This document shows, piece after piece, positions 24,646-33,901 of a stretch of DNA of 51,087 nucleotides; positions within the stretch are counted from its first letter, which is position 1, and every line of letters starts with the position of its first letter. The notes beneath the pieces are model-generated. The model worked only from the letters and a program-made list of their open reading frames with translations, had not been told where the DNA came from and did no database searches. The DNA comes from Bacillota bacterium. Lineage in GTDB: Bacteria; Bacillota; Negativicutes; Sporomusales; Sporomusaceae. The translations under genes were made by a program, and so were the position numbers. Location: NCBI GenBank assembly GCA_023388195.1, contig JAEWGR010000174.1, positions 1 to 51,087 of the forward strand, in the 5' to 3' direction.

Positions 24646-24793
24646 CGCTTTTGCCTTCTTGCTCTTTCATCCGCTCGCTATGCTCAGACAGAAGCATTCC
24701 CGCCCACTTGATCATACATCGGTCGACGTAAAATATCCGAGCCATCTGCTGGTAAATAGGGATACTCAGTAAATCTATCGTATGTTCGCTCAT
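24632..24793 (-). CDS. yolD: YolD-like small protein (copy 2, intact)
   Basis: A complete 53-residue protein: MSEHTIDLLSIPIYQQMARIFYVDRCMIKWAGMLLSEHSERMKEQEGKSDGAR. The DR-x-x-KW-A-x-x-L-x-EH core is that of the YolD-like family, small proteins encoded beside UvrX-type polymerases and of unproven function. ATG 24793 is preceded by GGAGGTGG. Its 3' end overlaps the polymerase start (ATGGGGCTCGTTGA), which couples translation of the two. Copy 1 of this gene is frameshifted while its polymerase is intact, so the two cassettes together still give one full set. Confidence 0.75.
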   Translation of the reverse strand: MSEHTIDLLSIPIYQQMARIFYVDRCMIKWAGMLLSEHSERMKEQEGKSDGAR

Positions 24794-24816
24794 TTACTAT
24801 CCACCTCCATATATAC

Positions 24817-24845
24817 ATAATACCAGAACATATGTTCTGCGTAAA
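24817..24845 (-). promoter_or_regulatory. LexA-box SOS promoter, copy 2
   Basis: TTTACG (24840-24845) and TATTAT (24817-24822) are separated by 17 bases, occupied by AGAACATATGTTCT (24825-24838), a GAAC-N4-GTTC palindrome. Same architecture and same distance to the ribosome site as copy 1, though the -35 element is slightly weaker. Confidence 0.85.
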
Positions 24846-24880
24846 TCTCAATGGACGTGGTAATTTATACCAACGTAAAA

Positions 24881-24925
24881 ACGCCGACTAAGATGGTCAT
24901 CAAAACCACCCTAGCCGGCTTTTCC
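24881..24925. repeat. Decayed copy of the cassette-1 terminator
   Basis: The sequence ACTAAGATGGTCATCAAAACC...CCTAGCCGGC parallels the terminator at 10353-10398, but one arm has changed (CGCCGACTAAG), so pairing is broken. It shows that the duplicated unit extends about 80 bases past the LexA box. Confidence 0.6.
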
Positions 24926-25047
24926 TTTCACACTCAATCTCCATACGCAAATAACAATCACTTGCCCTCTGCCAACTACTATTGTTTTCTCTACCAAGGG
25001 CAAAGAAAAACGAGGACAGGGGTAAATTTTTTTTGTCAAAATAGCAA

Positions 25048-25078
25048 AAAGCCGGACTACTGTCCCCGGCTTTAATGC
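25048..25078 (-). terminator. Terminator after the PHP-ATPase gene
   Basis: On the minus strand AAAGCCGG pairs with CCGGCTTT around a 10-base loop, then TTGC. It lies about 110 bases after the stop of the ATPase gene. Confidence 0.65.
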
Positions 25079-25187
25079 CACCTTTTCGTCATAACTATAG
25101 TTGAAATGCATCAGGAAAGCCGACACTGCAAGCCCTAATAATGCAAAAATGAGTCATATAATAGAATTATATAAAGAGATACTCCTG

Positions 25188-28160
25188 TTATCGCTGAAGA
25201 GAAACGCGAAGGCGACGTGCCCGTTGCAGGAAGGCATCTTCGCCACCATCGAGAATATCGCAGACCACCTTCCTGATCATTGCATTGTCTAGTCCGCCTC
25301 CGGTGTAGCTGATTGGCGGAAGTGCACCACCAGGATTTGGGCCAGCCTCCGCAATAATGATCTGGTCAGCGTTCGTATTTACGACCAAGTTGGCGTTATG
25401 AGTTACCATAATAACTTGGCGCTTTGATTTTGCCTTAAGAAACAAAGGTACAAGTTCATCGTATACAGATTTAGGGTCGAGATTTTCTTCTGGTTGGTCA
25501 ATTATTAGGGGACGATCATCTGCATCATCGAGTGCCAAATATAAAAGTAACAATACGATTCCTCTGGTGCCGGGGGACAGCTTACGGAGGTCCACACCAT
25601 CGTACTCAATACCGTACTTGATCTGGATATGGTCAGTACTGAAAAGCCAATGTGCAAAGCGCTTCAACCACACTCGAAATTCGGCTTGTTCCGTACGAGC
25701 CACTGGCGCTTGACTGAGAAGATCCTCCTGATAAAGATTACGAAATTCAGTCATAGCCGCACTTACATTGGCGGCAGATCCGCTTTCCCATGCGGTTTTC
25801 AGAACCTTTTTGGCACAGTCTGCAAGTGTCCCAGCACCACGGAAGGGACCTTGGCGGCGTAAATCAAGCAAGTTTTCCTCAGCTTCAGCTGCCCATTTTT
25901 CCACATTGACCACCCGGGTAACCGAAAAGGAGAGTTTTTTCAATGTACCTGGTGTAGTGGCAAGCCTCTCCATAAGTGGCTTATAAAGCTCTTGAAGAAC
26001 ATTTTGTTCGGCTACAATCGCGTCAAACACTCGCAGATAAGCCGCTTCACGATCATCTTGAAGCTGTCTGGCCCTTTCCTTCGCTCCCTGAGCGTCTGCT
26101 AATTTCTCCTTCAACGTTTCGAGCGCTGCACTTTCCTTGGCAATTCTTGATGTTATTGCTGTATATTGTCTACTGATTTCTTGGTCAGTGCTAATTAGCT
26201 TTTCAAGTCTTTGCATCTCCGCTTCAAGGGTCGCAAGAGGTATCACGGACAGGTCAGCGTCATCTGGGAAGTATGGATTGTCTTGTGACGGCGGCGCGAT
26301 ACCTTTTAGCTCAGCTATCTTTGTGTCAGCCCATTGGACATAGCTTATGAGAGCACTATCCACATCTCCTTTATAATCGAGAAGAAAATTTCCCCACTGT
26401 TTCTGATTCATGCCGGTTTTGGGATACCGAGCCTGCGTTTGGCGTAGCATCTCTGGCGCTCTGTTGCGGCGGAGATCCTGCACATCTTCCTGCAATGCGA
26501 CAAAAAAAGACCTCTGGTTTGTATAAGCCCGCACCTGGAGACGCAACTTTTCAACTGCTTCCGTAACTTGAATATGACGAGCTACACGTGCTTCGCTTCC
26601 AGAAGGGAGTAACTTTAAACGATCTTTAGTATAAGTGGCAACAAGCTGAGTCTTCTGTTTAACTTGTACATCGTAAGAAGGCGTTAGCCGGTCTTTCTCA
26701 AGTTCAGTTCCTATGCGCTCCGAAAGTTGTGCTACGGCCTCGTCTTCTCGGGCTCGTGCGAGACGGTGAAGCGATGCGCGGCTATCCAACAGTTCGTCGA
26801 AATTGACAGCTCCGTCCCGGTCGACCAAGGAATGTGCCTCAAAGATAACACGCTCAATTTCCCTCATTAGGCCGTCGGACGGACCACTGGAAGAACATAG
26901 ATCTTCGACAAACTGTTGGGAGAGATATCGTGCTCGGGGATAACTCAAAGAATCATTCGCGTCTCGGCCATCCATGTAACGAATGCAATCCTCACCAGCA
27001 AGCCAATCAAGTTTCACCCTGGCATCGCCGATTAGGTTCTTAGCCCTAGCCAAGAACGATGGACTTTTGTTGGACTGTTCTTGCCAATCGTCTTCAGGGA
27101 TAGCGTCACATCCGGCAGCAATGACATCTGCAAGCGCAGTTTTTCCCGAGCCTCGTGCACCGATGATAGCTACTAAGCCAGGATTAAGTGGAATAATGGG
27201 TGTTTGTACCCATGGCGCTTTATCGATTTGAATCTGAGTGATGATTTGAGATGGCATCGCACACTTTGGCGCTTCAGGGCCAACATAGGCACGCTCGGAG
27301 GGATCAATGCACGCTTGGCGCAGTGAATCGAATTCAAGGCCACCCTTTATCCATGTGAACCTATCGCCAAATGGGAGCGCAACATCTGCGAGCTTATGAG
27401 CGTCGCAACCATGCAAACATGGCTTTAAACCATTATACCGTTCATTTATCTGTGCTACACTCAATGCTTTCTGGCCCAGCCAGAATTCTCGTTGAGCTGC
27501 ATTGCTAGCGAAAATTATGTGTGCGAATTTCTCGATTTCCGCTCGGAGCGTTTGGTCTGCCGCCTCACGAACACCAGACGTGCCATCCGTTGAGCCGCCA
27601 GCTACAGCGATCAAAATGTTTTTCATTGCCCAATCGTTTTGACTATAAACGTCACGTAGATCATTGAAGTTAACTTTGAACTGAGTAGCGCCGTGACTGA
27701 GCGCAGCATGATCATCTGATATTGTATGATCAGCTTTTCGTCCAAGACGAATGAGCTCAGAGCGAGAACAATCGAAGCAGTCACCGAATGCCCGGAATTG
27801 CAAGCGCGATATAAAGCGTTGTAGCTGAGCAATATGGTCAAAATCCTCTGGGCTTACAAACAAATGCATATTAACAAAGCCACCCCTGGAAGTGGCGACA
27901 TCAAGCCGTAGTTCTATGTTCGGGAAAATCAACTCGACCGTTGGAAGTCTCCCGGCAGCTTTCTCACGAAGAAGGTGCTCGTACGTATCAGTGACGTAAT
28001 AATCGGTAACGGCTATAGCCTCGATTCTCGGCTTAGCGGCTTCGAGTGCCGATAGATAGTCCTCCCACTTGTTTGGCCCCCCGTACTGGTTGTTCAAAAT
28101 TGTAATGGGCCCGTGAATGTGCGGCTCCCATCTTCGCCATTCAGAACCTCGATTGATCAT
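25188..28160 (-). CDS. PHP domain plus SMC/ABC-type ATPase (TrlF-like; candidate defence protein)
   Basis: A 990-residue protein with a two-part layout. Residues 1-260 look like a PHP metallo-hydrolase: WRRWEPHIHGP with H14-x-H16, AVTDYYVTD at 50-58, VNMHLFVSP near 97, and CLHGCDAHKLADV near 250. Residues 330-980 are an SMC/RecN-like ATPase: Walker A GARGSGKT at 334-341, a long coiled-coil and charged segment from about 440 to 830, then LSPGTRG signature at 861-867, Walker B LIIDQPEENLD at 885-895, and VTHNANLV H-loop near 919. Fusion of a hydrolase to an SMC-like ATPase is typical of phage-defence or DNA-processing systems, and the layout resembles proteins named TrlF. The catalytic target is unknown. 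It has a GGGGTGG ribosome site and no partner gene. Confidence is high for the domains, moderate for the role. Confidence 0.75.
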   Translation of the reverse strand: MINRGSEWRRWEPHIHGPITILNNQYGGPNKWEDYLSALEAAKPRIEAIAVTDYYVTDTYEHLLREKAAGRLPTVELIFPNIELRLDVATSRGGFVNMHLFVSPEDFDHIAQLQRFISRLQFRAFGDCFDCSRSELIRLGRKADHTISDDHAALSHGATQFKVNFNDLRDVYSQNDWAMKNILIAVAGGSTDGTSGVREAADQTLRAEIEKFAHIIFASNAAQREFWLGQKALSVAQINERYNGLKPCLHGCDAHKLADVALPFGDRFTWIKGGLEFDSLRQACIDPSERAYVGPEAPKCAMPSQIITQIQIDKAPWVQTPIIPLNPGLVAIIGARGSGKTALADVIAAGCDAIPEDDWQEQSNKSPSFLARAKNLIGDARVKLDWLAGEDCIRYMDGRDANDSLSYPRARYLSQQFVEDLCSSSGPSDGLMREIERVIFEAHSLVDRDGAVNFDELLDSRASLHRLARAREDEAVAQLSERIGTELEKDRLTPSYDVQVKQKTQLVATYTKDRLKLLPSGSEARVARHIQVTEAVEKLRLQVRAYTNQRSFFVALQEDVQDLRRNRAPEMLRQTQARYPKTGMNQKQWGNFLLDYKGDVDSALISYVQWADTKIAELKGIAPPSQDNPYFPDDADLSVIPLATLEAEMQRLEKLISTDQEISRQYTAITSRIAKESAALETLKEKLADAQGAKERARQLQDDREAAYLRVFDAIVAEQNVLQELYKPLMERLATTPGTLKKLSFSVTRVVNVEKWAAEAEENLLDLRRQGPFRGAGTLADCAKKVLKTAWESGSAANVSAAMTEFRNLYQEDLLSQAPVARTEQAEFRVWLKRFAHWLFSTDHIQIKYGIEYDGVDLRKLSPGTRGIVLLLLYLALDDADDRPLIIDQPEENLDPKSVYDELVPLFLKAKSKRQVIMVTHNANLVVNTNADQIIIAEAGPNPGGALPPISYTGGGLDNAMIRKVVCDILDGGEDAFLQRARRLRVSLQR

Positions 28161-28429
28161 GTTTCCACCCCATATTCGTTTTGTAAGGTCATTCTAACAC
28201 TGCCGCAGGCACAAGCCCTAAAATAAAGGCACGTACTGACTCACTTTCATAGAACTTTTTTCACACATAAAGAAACCTATTGGAAAAAAATCATTCCATT
28301 TTAAGATTCTTTTGGCAAAATAAAAACTCCTGCGAATAAACTAAAAATTCAACAAAATTCTCCAATCTTTGGGTATATATGAAATAACCTATTCTCCAAC
28401 TCGCCCAGAAGAGCCTGATAAAATCGACT
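28161..28429. other. Intergenic region upstream of the ATPase gene
   Basis: About 270 A/T-rich bases. It should contain the promoter of the ATPase gene. No gene was recognised. Confidence 0.35.
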
Positions 28430-28476
28430 TATGGGAAATGCCATGTTGCCGATCAGACAACATGGCATTTCCCATA
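28430..28476. repeat. Perfect 19-bp inverted repeat
   Basis: TATGGGAAATGCCATGTTG (28430-28448) pairs perfectly with CAACATGGCATTTCCCATA (28458-28476), with a 9-base loop. There is no clean T-run, so it may be a recombination or protein-binding site rather than a terminator. Confidence 0.6.
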
Positions 28477-28616
28477 TACTTTGTACCTTCCGGTATGAAT
28501 TGGCGACGCTTAGAGGCGGGTTTACATGATTAATCAAAATCATCAACGTGAAGAATATAGCACTCAAAACATGCTGATGTTTTCTTCCTTTGTGCGAGAA
28601 CATATTCCACAATTTC

Positions 28617-28700
28617 CCACAACCCTTGAACCCAGGCCCCGCCTGGACTCAGAGGCTGTGTTTTCTTTTCAGCCAAACGCAACACTCCACGTGTGTTTTG
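28617..28700. repeat. Duplicated rlmD terminator plus tail of the gene (copy B)
   Basis: The segment from CCCACAACCCTTGAA to CCAAACGCAACACTCCACGTG matches, with a few changes, 35181-35262, which is the hairpin plus the last 25-30 bases of rlmD. The hairpin arms are partly decayed here. It is a translocated or duplicated end of a gene now 6.5 kb away. Confidence 0.6.
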
Positions 28701-28714
28701 ATAGAAAGACGATA

Positions 28715-28780
28715 CTAATACACGAAATAAGCGTTTCGTGTATTAGTGCGAACCCCCTTAGAAACAAGGGGGGCGCACTA
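28715..28780. repeat. Adjacent pair of strong hairpins
   Basis: CTAATACACGAAA (28715-28727) pairs with TTTCGTGTATTAG (28734-28746). It touches a second hairpin where TAGTGCG (28744-28750) pairs with CGCACTA (28774-28780), around a CCCCCTT/AAGGGGG inner stem. Two joined hairpins are unusual for a terminator and could mark a mobile element end or replication/recombination site. Confidence 0.5.
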
Positions 28781-29071
28781 TAATTATACGGCAACCAATG
28801 TAGGGACTATTTTACGCTTACTTTGCTACGGAACTTGGTCCGAGTATCGCCCCATTGCCAGGATCACCCAAATCCGGAAGAGCCTTTAGCGCTAATTTGC
28901 ACCTGTACCGTTCGCTGCTGGCCGGATGATTGGGGTTCTTCCTCACGCTTCTGCAACCGCGCAAAAGGGCGTACCATTTACATCGATTGATTCTTTTTGA
29001 TAGTCTTTAAAGGTTGCACCTATTGCTTTTGCCTCCTTTTTTTGAGTCCCATTGACAGGACAATCGTTTGT
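28781..29071. other. Intergenic region with short open frames of doubtful meaning
   Basis: On the minus strand, directly after the RND stop codon, a frame continues as TNDCPVNGTQKKEAKAIGAT, FKDYQKESIDVNGTPFCAVAEA, then stops. Another follows at once: RKNPNHPASSERYRCKLALK, ALPDLGDPGNGAILGPSSVAK. Neither matches a family I know. They may be the tail of a lost gene or noise. Confidence 0.3.
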
Positions 29072-32000
29072 CTAGTGAAATTTTTCGGAATCCGTTGCAG
29101 CGTTCGGCTTGATCTTAAACCAGATGGCGTACATCGCAGGCAGGAAGATCAACGTCAGCACCGTGCCGGCGAAGGTTCCACCAATCAGCGTGTAGGCCAG
29201 CGTCCCCCAGAATATCGAATGAGTGAGCGGAATAAAGGCCAGAATCGCGGCTAGGGCAGTCAGGATTACCGGACGGGAACGCTGCACCGTCGCCTCGACC
29301 ACGGCCTCGAAAGGCTCCAGTCCCTCCTTTTTGTTCGTGTGGATCTGTCCTATCAGGATCAGCGTGTTGCGCATCAGGATTCCCGACAACGCAATCAGTC
29401 CCACTAGTGCATTGATGCCAAACGGCTGCTGAAACAGCAGCAGGGTCGGCACCACGCCGATCAGTCCCAGCGGACTAGTCGCAAATACCATGATCATGGC
29501 CGATATTGAGCGCACCTGCAGGATAATAGTCAGCAGCGTCAACATCATCATAATCGGGAACAGCGGGAACATCGCCTTGGTGGCTTTTCCCGACTCTTCG
29601 ATGGAGCCCGCCTGCTCAATTCGGTAGCCGGGCGTCAGATTCTCGATGATCGGTTGCAAATCCTTCATTACGGCGGTAGATACATCCGGTGGCTGCAGCC
29701 CCTCGGCAACATCACAGTTCACGGTAATCGTCGGTGTGCGGTCACGCCGGCGTAGGATCGGATCTTCCATACGCACGTCGCTGCGCCCTACCTGCTGCAG
29801 CGAAATGCGCTGCCCGGCGGCCCCGGCCAGCGTAAAGCCAGCGATTTTTTCCGGATCAAGCCGTATATCGCCCGCCGCGCGGGCAACGACCTGCACCGTG
29901 CGAATGTCCTCACGCACTGAAGTAACCTGTACGCCGCTGATTAGGAACTGGAGCTGCTGGGCAACCCCGCTCGATGTCAGGCCGACACCCTGCAGCCTGT
30001 CCTGCTGAAGCGTAAAGTGCAGGACAGGCGTGCGCGATCCCCAGTCGGTGTTGACTGTACGCACCAGGGGGCTGGCATCCATCACCTGCCGCACCTCGGC
30101 CGCAATGGCGCGCAGCGTATCCGCGTCCGGCCCCATAACGCGAAAGGCTACCGGGAAGGGCGAGGGCGGGCCAAAAACGAGTTGGGTAACGCGGACGCGC
30201 GCCTCCGGTGCCAACCCATCAGCAACGGCCTGGCGCAGCCTGAATTTCAGCGACTCGCGCTCATCCTGGTTATCCGTACGCACCACGATTTTGGCAAAGG
30301 AGGGGTCGGGCATCTCGGGCGCCATGGCCAGGTAGAAGCGCGGCGCTCCCTGACCCACGTAAGCAGTCACGATCTTCGCCTCAGCCTGCTGGGCCAGCCA
30401 GGCTTCAATTTTGGCCGTAGCGTTGCTGGTCCGTTCAATGGAACTGCCATAGGGCATCTGCACCTCAACCAGAACCTCGGGACGGTCGGAGATCGGGAAG
30501 AATTGCTTCTTCACTACACCCATGCCAAGCATAGCGAACACAAATGCAACAACTACGGCCCCGGCAACAAGCCACTTGCGCCGGATGACACTCCCCAGCA
30601 GGCGGCGGAAGCGGTTGTATTTCGGAGTGTCGTAGATGGCGGCATGGCCGCCTTCAACCTTCTTAATCTCCGGTAGCAGCTTGACGCCCAGGTAAGGGGT
30701 GAACGCGACGGCAACAACCCAGGACGCGATCAGCGCAGTGCCCACAATCCAAAACATGTTGCTAGTGTATTCACCGGCTGTAGACCGGGCAAAACCATTC
30801 GGCATGAAACCGATTGCGGTCACCAGGGTACCGGACAGCATGGGGGCAGCGGTATGGCTCCATGCATAGGCAGATGCGGTGATGCGGTCATAGCCTTGCT
30901 CCATCTTCACCACCATCATCTCAATGGCAATGATGGCATCATCCACCAAAAGACCCAGCGCCAAAACTAGCGATCCGAGCGTGATGCGGTCGAAATTTTT
31001 GCCGGTGGCAGCCATGACAATGAATACGATGGCCAGCGTCAGCGGCACTGCCGCTGCGACCACAATGCCCACACGCCAGCCCATGCTCAAAAAACTCACC
31101 AGCATCACAACACCGAGAGCGACAAAGAACTTGATCATGAATTCGTCGACTGCCGAACGAATGTTGACGGCCTGATCCGTCACCTTAGTCAGGCTCATCC
31201 CCAGCGGCAGTCCGGTATTGATCGATGCAACCTCCTCATCCAGTGCCTTGCCCAGGTCAAGACCGTTCCAGCCCTCGCGTATCACGATCCCCAGCAATAG
31301 TGCCGGCTCGCCGTTGCTGCGGATAAGGAAGGTCGCCGGGTCCTCGTAGCCGCGTTCGACCGAGGCGATATCTGACAGCTTTATAGTCCGGCCCTGAGCC
31401 ACCACCGGCGTGTCGCGGATCTTCTGCAATTCGTCGAAGGCCCCGTCGAGGCGGATAAAAACCTGCGACCCGGCCGTCTCAATGGAGCCGGCGGGCGTGA
31501 TGGCGTTCTGATTGTTGAGGGCGGTAAAAATATCTTGCGGAGAAATCCCCAGCGTCGCCAGCCGCTCATGGGAAAATGACACAAAGATGCGTTCATTCTG
31601 CTCGCCAACAATATTCACTTTCTTTACTCCCGCTACGTGCAGCAGACGTTGACGCAACGTTTCGGCTTCCCGCACGAGCAGACGCTGGGGTTCCCCTTTA
31701 GCCTTCAGGGCGAACAGCGCGAAGGTAACGTCCGCGTACTCGTCATTCACCAAGGGACCGATGATGCCGGCAGGAAGATTGCTTACCTCATCGCTTATCT
31801 TCTTGCGCGCCTGGTAAAACTCTTCCTGCACCTCGGAAGGCGGCGTGCTGTCAAGCAGGTGCACTGTAGTGAACGCCAGTCCGGGCCGGGTATAGGTCTC
31901 GGTCCGATTGTACCAGCGCAGTTCTTGCATCCGTTTTTCCAGTTTTTCCGCCACCTGATCCTGCATTTCCTGGGCGGTGGCTCCCGGCCAAGCTGTGATA

Positions 32001-32149
32001 ACAGTCATCGACTTGATCGTAAAGGCAGGATCTTCAGCACGCCCCAGCTCGAAAAAAGCAATAATGCCGGCCAGGGAAATGAGGATGATCAGGAACAGCG
32101 TCACAGAGCGTTCACGGACGGCAAGGGCTGACAAATTCAAGTCGCTCAT
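29072..32149 (-). CDS. RND efflux pump, inner-membrane transporter
   Basis: A 1025-residue AcrB/MexB-like proton antiporter, the usual length. The first helix is TLFLIILISLAGIIAFFEL after a charged N-terminus. Two large periplasmic loops follow helices 1 and 7. Proton-relay acidics in helix 4 are in LVLALGLLVDDAIIAIEMMVVKM. The second half repeats the layout, with SPLGLIGVVPTLLLF and GLIALSGILMRNTLILIGQ. It needs an adaptor, here next door, and an outer-membrane TolC-type channel, not present in this window. Its start overlaps the adaptor stop by 4 bases (ATGA), so the two are coupled. An RND pump with adaptor implies an outer membrane. Substrate class cannot be told; sequence resembles proteobacterial pumps. 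Confidence 0.92.
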   Translation of the reverse strand: MSDLNLSALAVRERSVTLFLIILISLAGIIAFFELGRAEDPAFTIKSMTVITAWPGATAQEMQDQVAEKLEKRMQELRWYNRTETYTRPGLAFTTVHLLDSTPPSEVQEEFYQARKKISDEVSNLPAGIIGPLVNDEYADVTFALFALKAKGEPQRLLVREAETLRQRLLHVAGVKKVNIVGEQNERIFVSFSHERLATLGISPQDIFTALNNQNAITPAGSIETAGSQVFIRLDGAFDELQKIRDTPVVAQGRTIKLSDIASVERGYEDPATFLIRSNGEPALLLGIVIREGWNGLDLGKALDEEVASINTGLPLGMSLTKVTDQAVNIRSAVDEFMIKFFVALGVVMLVSFLSMGWRVGIVVAAAVPLTLAIVFIVMAATGKNFDRITLGSLVLALGLLVDDAIIAIEMMVVKMEQGYDRITASAYAWSHTAAPMLSGTLVTAIGFMPNGFARSTAGEYTSNMFWIVGTALIASWVVAVAFTPYLGVKLLPEIKKVEGGHAAIYDTPKYNRFRRLLGSVIRRKWLVAGAVVVAFVFAMLGMGVVKKQFFPISDRPEVLVEVQMPYGSSIERTSNATAKIEAWLAQQAEAKIVTAYVGQGAPRFYLAMAPEMPDPSFAKIVVRTDNQDERESLKFRLRQAVADGLAPEARVRVTQLVFGPPSPFPVAFRVMGPDADTLRAIAAEVRQVMDASPLVRTVNTDWGSRTPVLHFTLQQDRLQGVGLTSSGVAQQLQFLISGVQVTSVREDIRTVQVVARAAGDIRLDPEKIAGFTLAGAAGQRISLQQVGRSDVRMEDPILRRRDRTPTITVNCDVAEGLQPPDVSTAVMKDLQPIIENLTPGYRIEQAGSIEESGKATKAMFPLFPIMMMLTLLTIILQVRSISAMIMVFATSPLGLIGVVPTLLLFQQPFGINALVGLIALSGILMRNTLILIGQIHTNKKEGLEPFEAVVEATVQRSRPVILTALAAILAFIPLTHSIFWGTLAYTLIGGTFAGTVLTLIFLPAMYAIWFKIKPNAATDSEKFH

Positions 32150-33333
32150 AGCTGCCCCCCACTGCGGGGTGGCGGATTAGTCTCCGCCACCCGCACCAAG
32201 GCGCCTTCGCGCAGAAGATGAGCACCGAGTGCGACAACGCGGTCACCAGCTTTGAGATCACCCGTAACACGCACGGCCTCATTATCCAGACTCCGGATCT
32301 TCACCGGGCGCCAGTTGACGTGGGCAGGATCGCCGTCAAGCACCCAGACACCCGGGCCTTCGCCCGGATCAAACAGCGCGCCCGCTGGCACCTGCAGGTC
32401 GATTTGTGGCAAAGTATGATCTTGAGCAAGTTGAATGGTAACAGTCGCGCCAAGTGGAGCATCAGCCAGCGCGTCTTCCAGAACGTACCGCGCCTCAAAC
32501 GTACGGGTCAGTTGATCCGCCGCGTTCGAAAGCTGCCTGAGTCTTACCGGGACGATCAGTTCTTCCTTACCGTAGAGCATTGCGCGGCCTACGGAGCCCA
32601 CTGCGGGACGCAGTGTTTCCGGCAGCCGAATGACGGCTTCCCTTTGTCCAGCATGCGCCACGCGCACCACCACCTGGCCGGCACTCACCACTTGACCGGG
32701 CTCGGCCAGTGTTTCTACCACGACGCCATCAGCATCGGCGGATAATATAGCATAATCGGATGCGTTTCTTGCTAACTCGGCCTGCGCCGTGGCAGCACTG
32801 AGCTGCGCCTTAGCCTCATCCGCCGCTGCTTTCATCTGATCGTAGGTCGAGGCCGGCACCGCTCCGGTCGCCAGTAAAGCGCGATACCGGGCTTCATCTT
32901 GTGCCGTCTGCCGCGCCCGCGCCCGTATAGCCGCGACCCCCTCTTCCTGCGCCTGCACCGCCAGCCCCAGATCAGTCGGATCGATTCGCATAAGTGGTTG
33001 TCCGCGCCTCACCGTCTGGCCCATATCAACAAGACGTTCCAACACCTTGCCCGAGACGCGAAAGCCCAAGTCGCTTTGCACCCGCGCAGCTACGATTCCT
33101 GTAAAAGACCGGGGCGCCGATACGGCGTTTTGAACAGTTGCGACCCTGACCAACGGTGCCTGTGTACGCGGATCAGTCTGTACCTTCCCGCTGCATGCAG
33201 TCAAGACAAGCGATAACAGACCAATAAAGGCAAACATAGCAAAGCGACGGCCGGTTTCATTTGGGCAGCGGCTCGGACGTACTGAACTAAATCGCTTCCA
33301 TTGTCTAAAACCTACACTAGAATCACTACTCAT
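32146..33333 (-). CDS. RND periplasmic adaptor (membrane fusion lipoprotein)
   Basis: A 395-residue adaptor of the HlyD/AcrA type. Residues 1-47 hold a basic leader, then FAFIGLLSLVLTACSGKV, a lipobox with Cys as the lipidated residue. The barrel-sandwich hybrid part opens with VRVATVQNAVSAPRSFTGIV and LGFRVSGKVLERLVDMGQTVRRGQPLMRIDP. A helical hairpin follows (AQEEGVAAIRARARQTAQDEARYRALL...AELARNASDYAI), then ADADGVVVETLAEPGQVVSAGQVVVRVA and a C-terminal membrane-proximal domain ending EGALVRVAETNP. It links the RND pump to an outer-membrane channel and is the first gene of the pair. Confidence 0.9.
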   Translation of the reverse strand: MSSDSSVGFRQWKRFSSVRPSRCPNETGRRFAMFAFIGLLSLVLTACSGKVQTDPRTQAPLVRVATVQNAVSAPRSFTGIVAARVQSDLGFRVSGKVLERLVDMGQTVRRGQPLMRIDPTDLGLAVQAQEEGVAAIRARARQTAQDEARYRALLATGAVPASTYDQMKAAADEAKAQLSAATAQAELARNASDYAILSADADGVVVETLAEPGQVVSAGQVVVRVAHAGQREAVIRLPETLRPAVGSVGRAMLYGKEELIVPVRLRQLSNAADQLTRTFEARYVLEDALADAPLGATVTIQLAQDHTLPQIDLQVPAGALFDPGEGPGVWVLDGDPAHVNWRPVKIRSLDNEAVRVTGDLKAGDRVVALGAHLLREGALVRVAETNPPPRSGGQL

Positions 33334-33397
33334 TCCTTATCCTCTCCCGATTCAGAATTCTATATAAATGCGCAATTAAATTGAGTAAATCACATCA

Positions 33398-33530
33398 TCA
33401 ACTGGATATTGGTAATTTGGCTGCAATCACTTGTGCCAGCTCACGGATATTCTCATTTTCGCTCTCACAAGCCGCCAAAATATAAGGCTTATACTTCTCC
33501 TGATAGTAATGCGCATAAGATTCAATGCAT
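33398..33530 (-). pseudogene. C-terminal protein remnant of unknown family
   Basis: From a stop codon at 33530 the minus frame reads ESYAHYYQEKYKPYILAACE, SENENIRELAQVIAAKLPISS and ends at 33398. It is helical and charged, like the tail of a regulator, but is too short to place. No start is present. Confidence 0.35.
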
Positions 33531-33623
33531 TAACTTTCCATTTCATAAGCGCATTTTTGAGAACGTCCATTCTAATTTGAATAAAAAAACTTCATTTGTT
33601 CAATATTGCTAAGGAAAAACCTG

Positions 33624-33832
33624 CTATACGACGTAACTCTTCTTTACTATATGAATCTCTACTTCACGGTCGCCATCCCGAACTACGGTAACAATGGTCT
33701 GACCGGCACTTCCACTTGACCGGCTTCGGCCTCATTGCCGGCAACTACTCCCGGCTTATCGGCCTGCTGGCTGCTGTAGCCCAGTGTATTGTTCCAATAA
33801 AACTTAGTTTTACGTGTTTTCAGCGATGGCAT
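33624..33832 (-). pseudogene. Remnant of a second RND adaptor
   Basis: The frame reads NTLGYSSQQADKPGVVAGNEAEAGQV, then after a frame break SAGQTIVTVVRDGDREVEIHIVKK. In intact adaptors this runs as LGY...ADxDGVV...EAGQVVSAGQxVVxV, the hybrid-domain strand that joins the hairpin. A single base is out of phase at the junction. The rest of the protein is absent. It lies beside an intact adaptor of a different sequence, so an older pump seems to have been lost here. Confidence 0.65.
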
Positions 33833-33901
33833 CCTCCTTTCATAAAGTAATAATTTAGGGAGCTGTTTCTTCACTGATTTTGGATAAGCATGGTACAATT
33901 A

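Noticed and set aside
28349..28612. 87-codon minus frame
   Set aside because: It runs through a perfect hairpin and has no family features.
29072..33333. Claim that the RND genes are foreign because they are GC-rich
   Set aside because: The pcrA-ligA-gat region looks similarly GC-rich by eye, so composition does not separate them.
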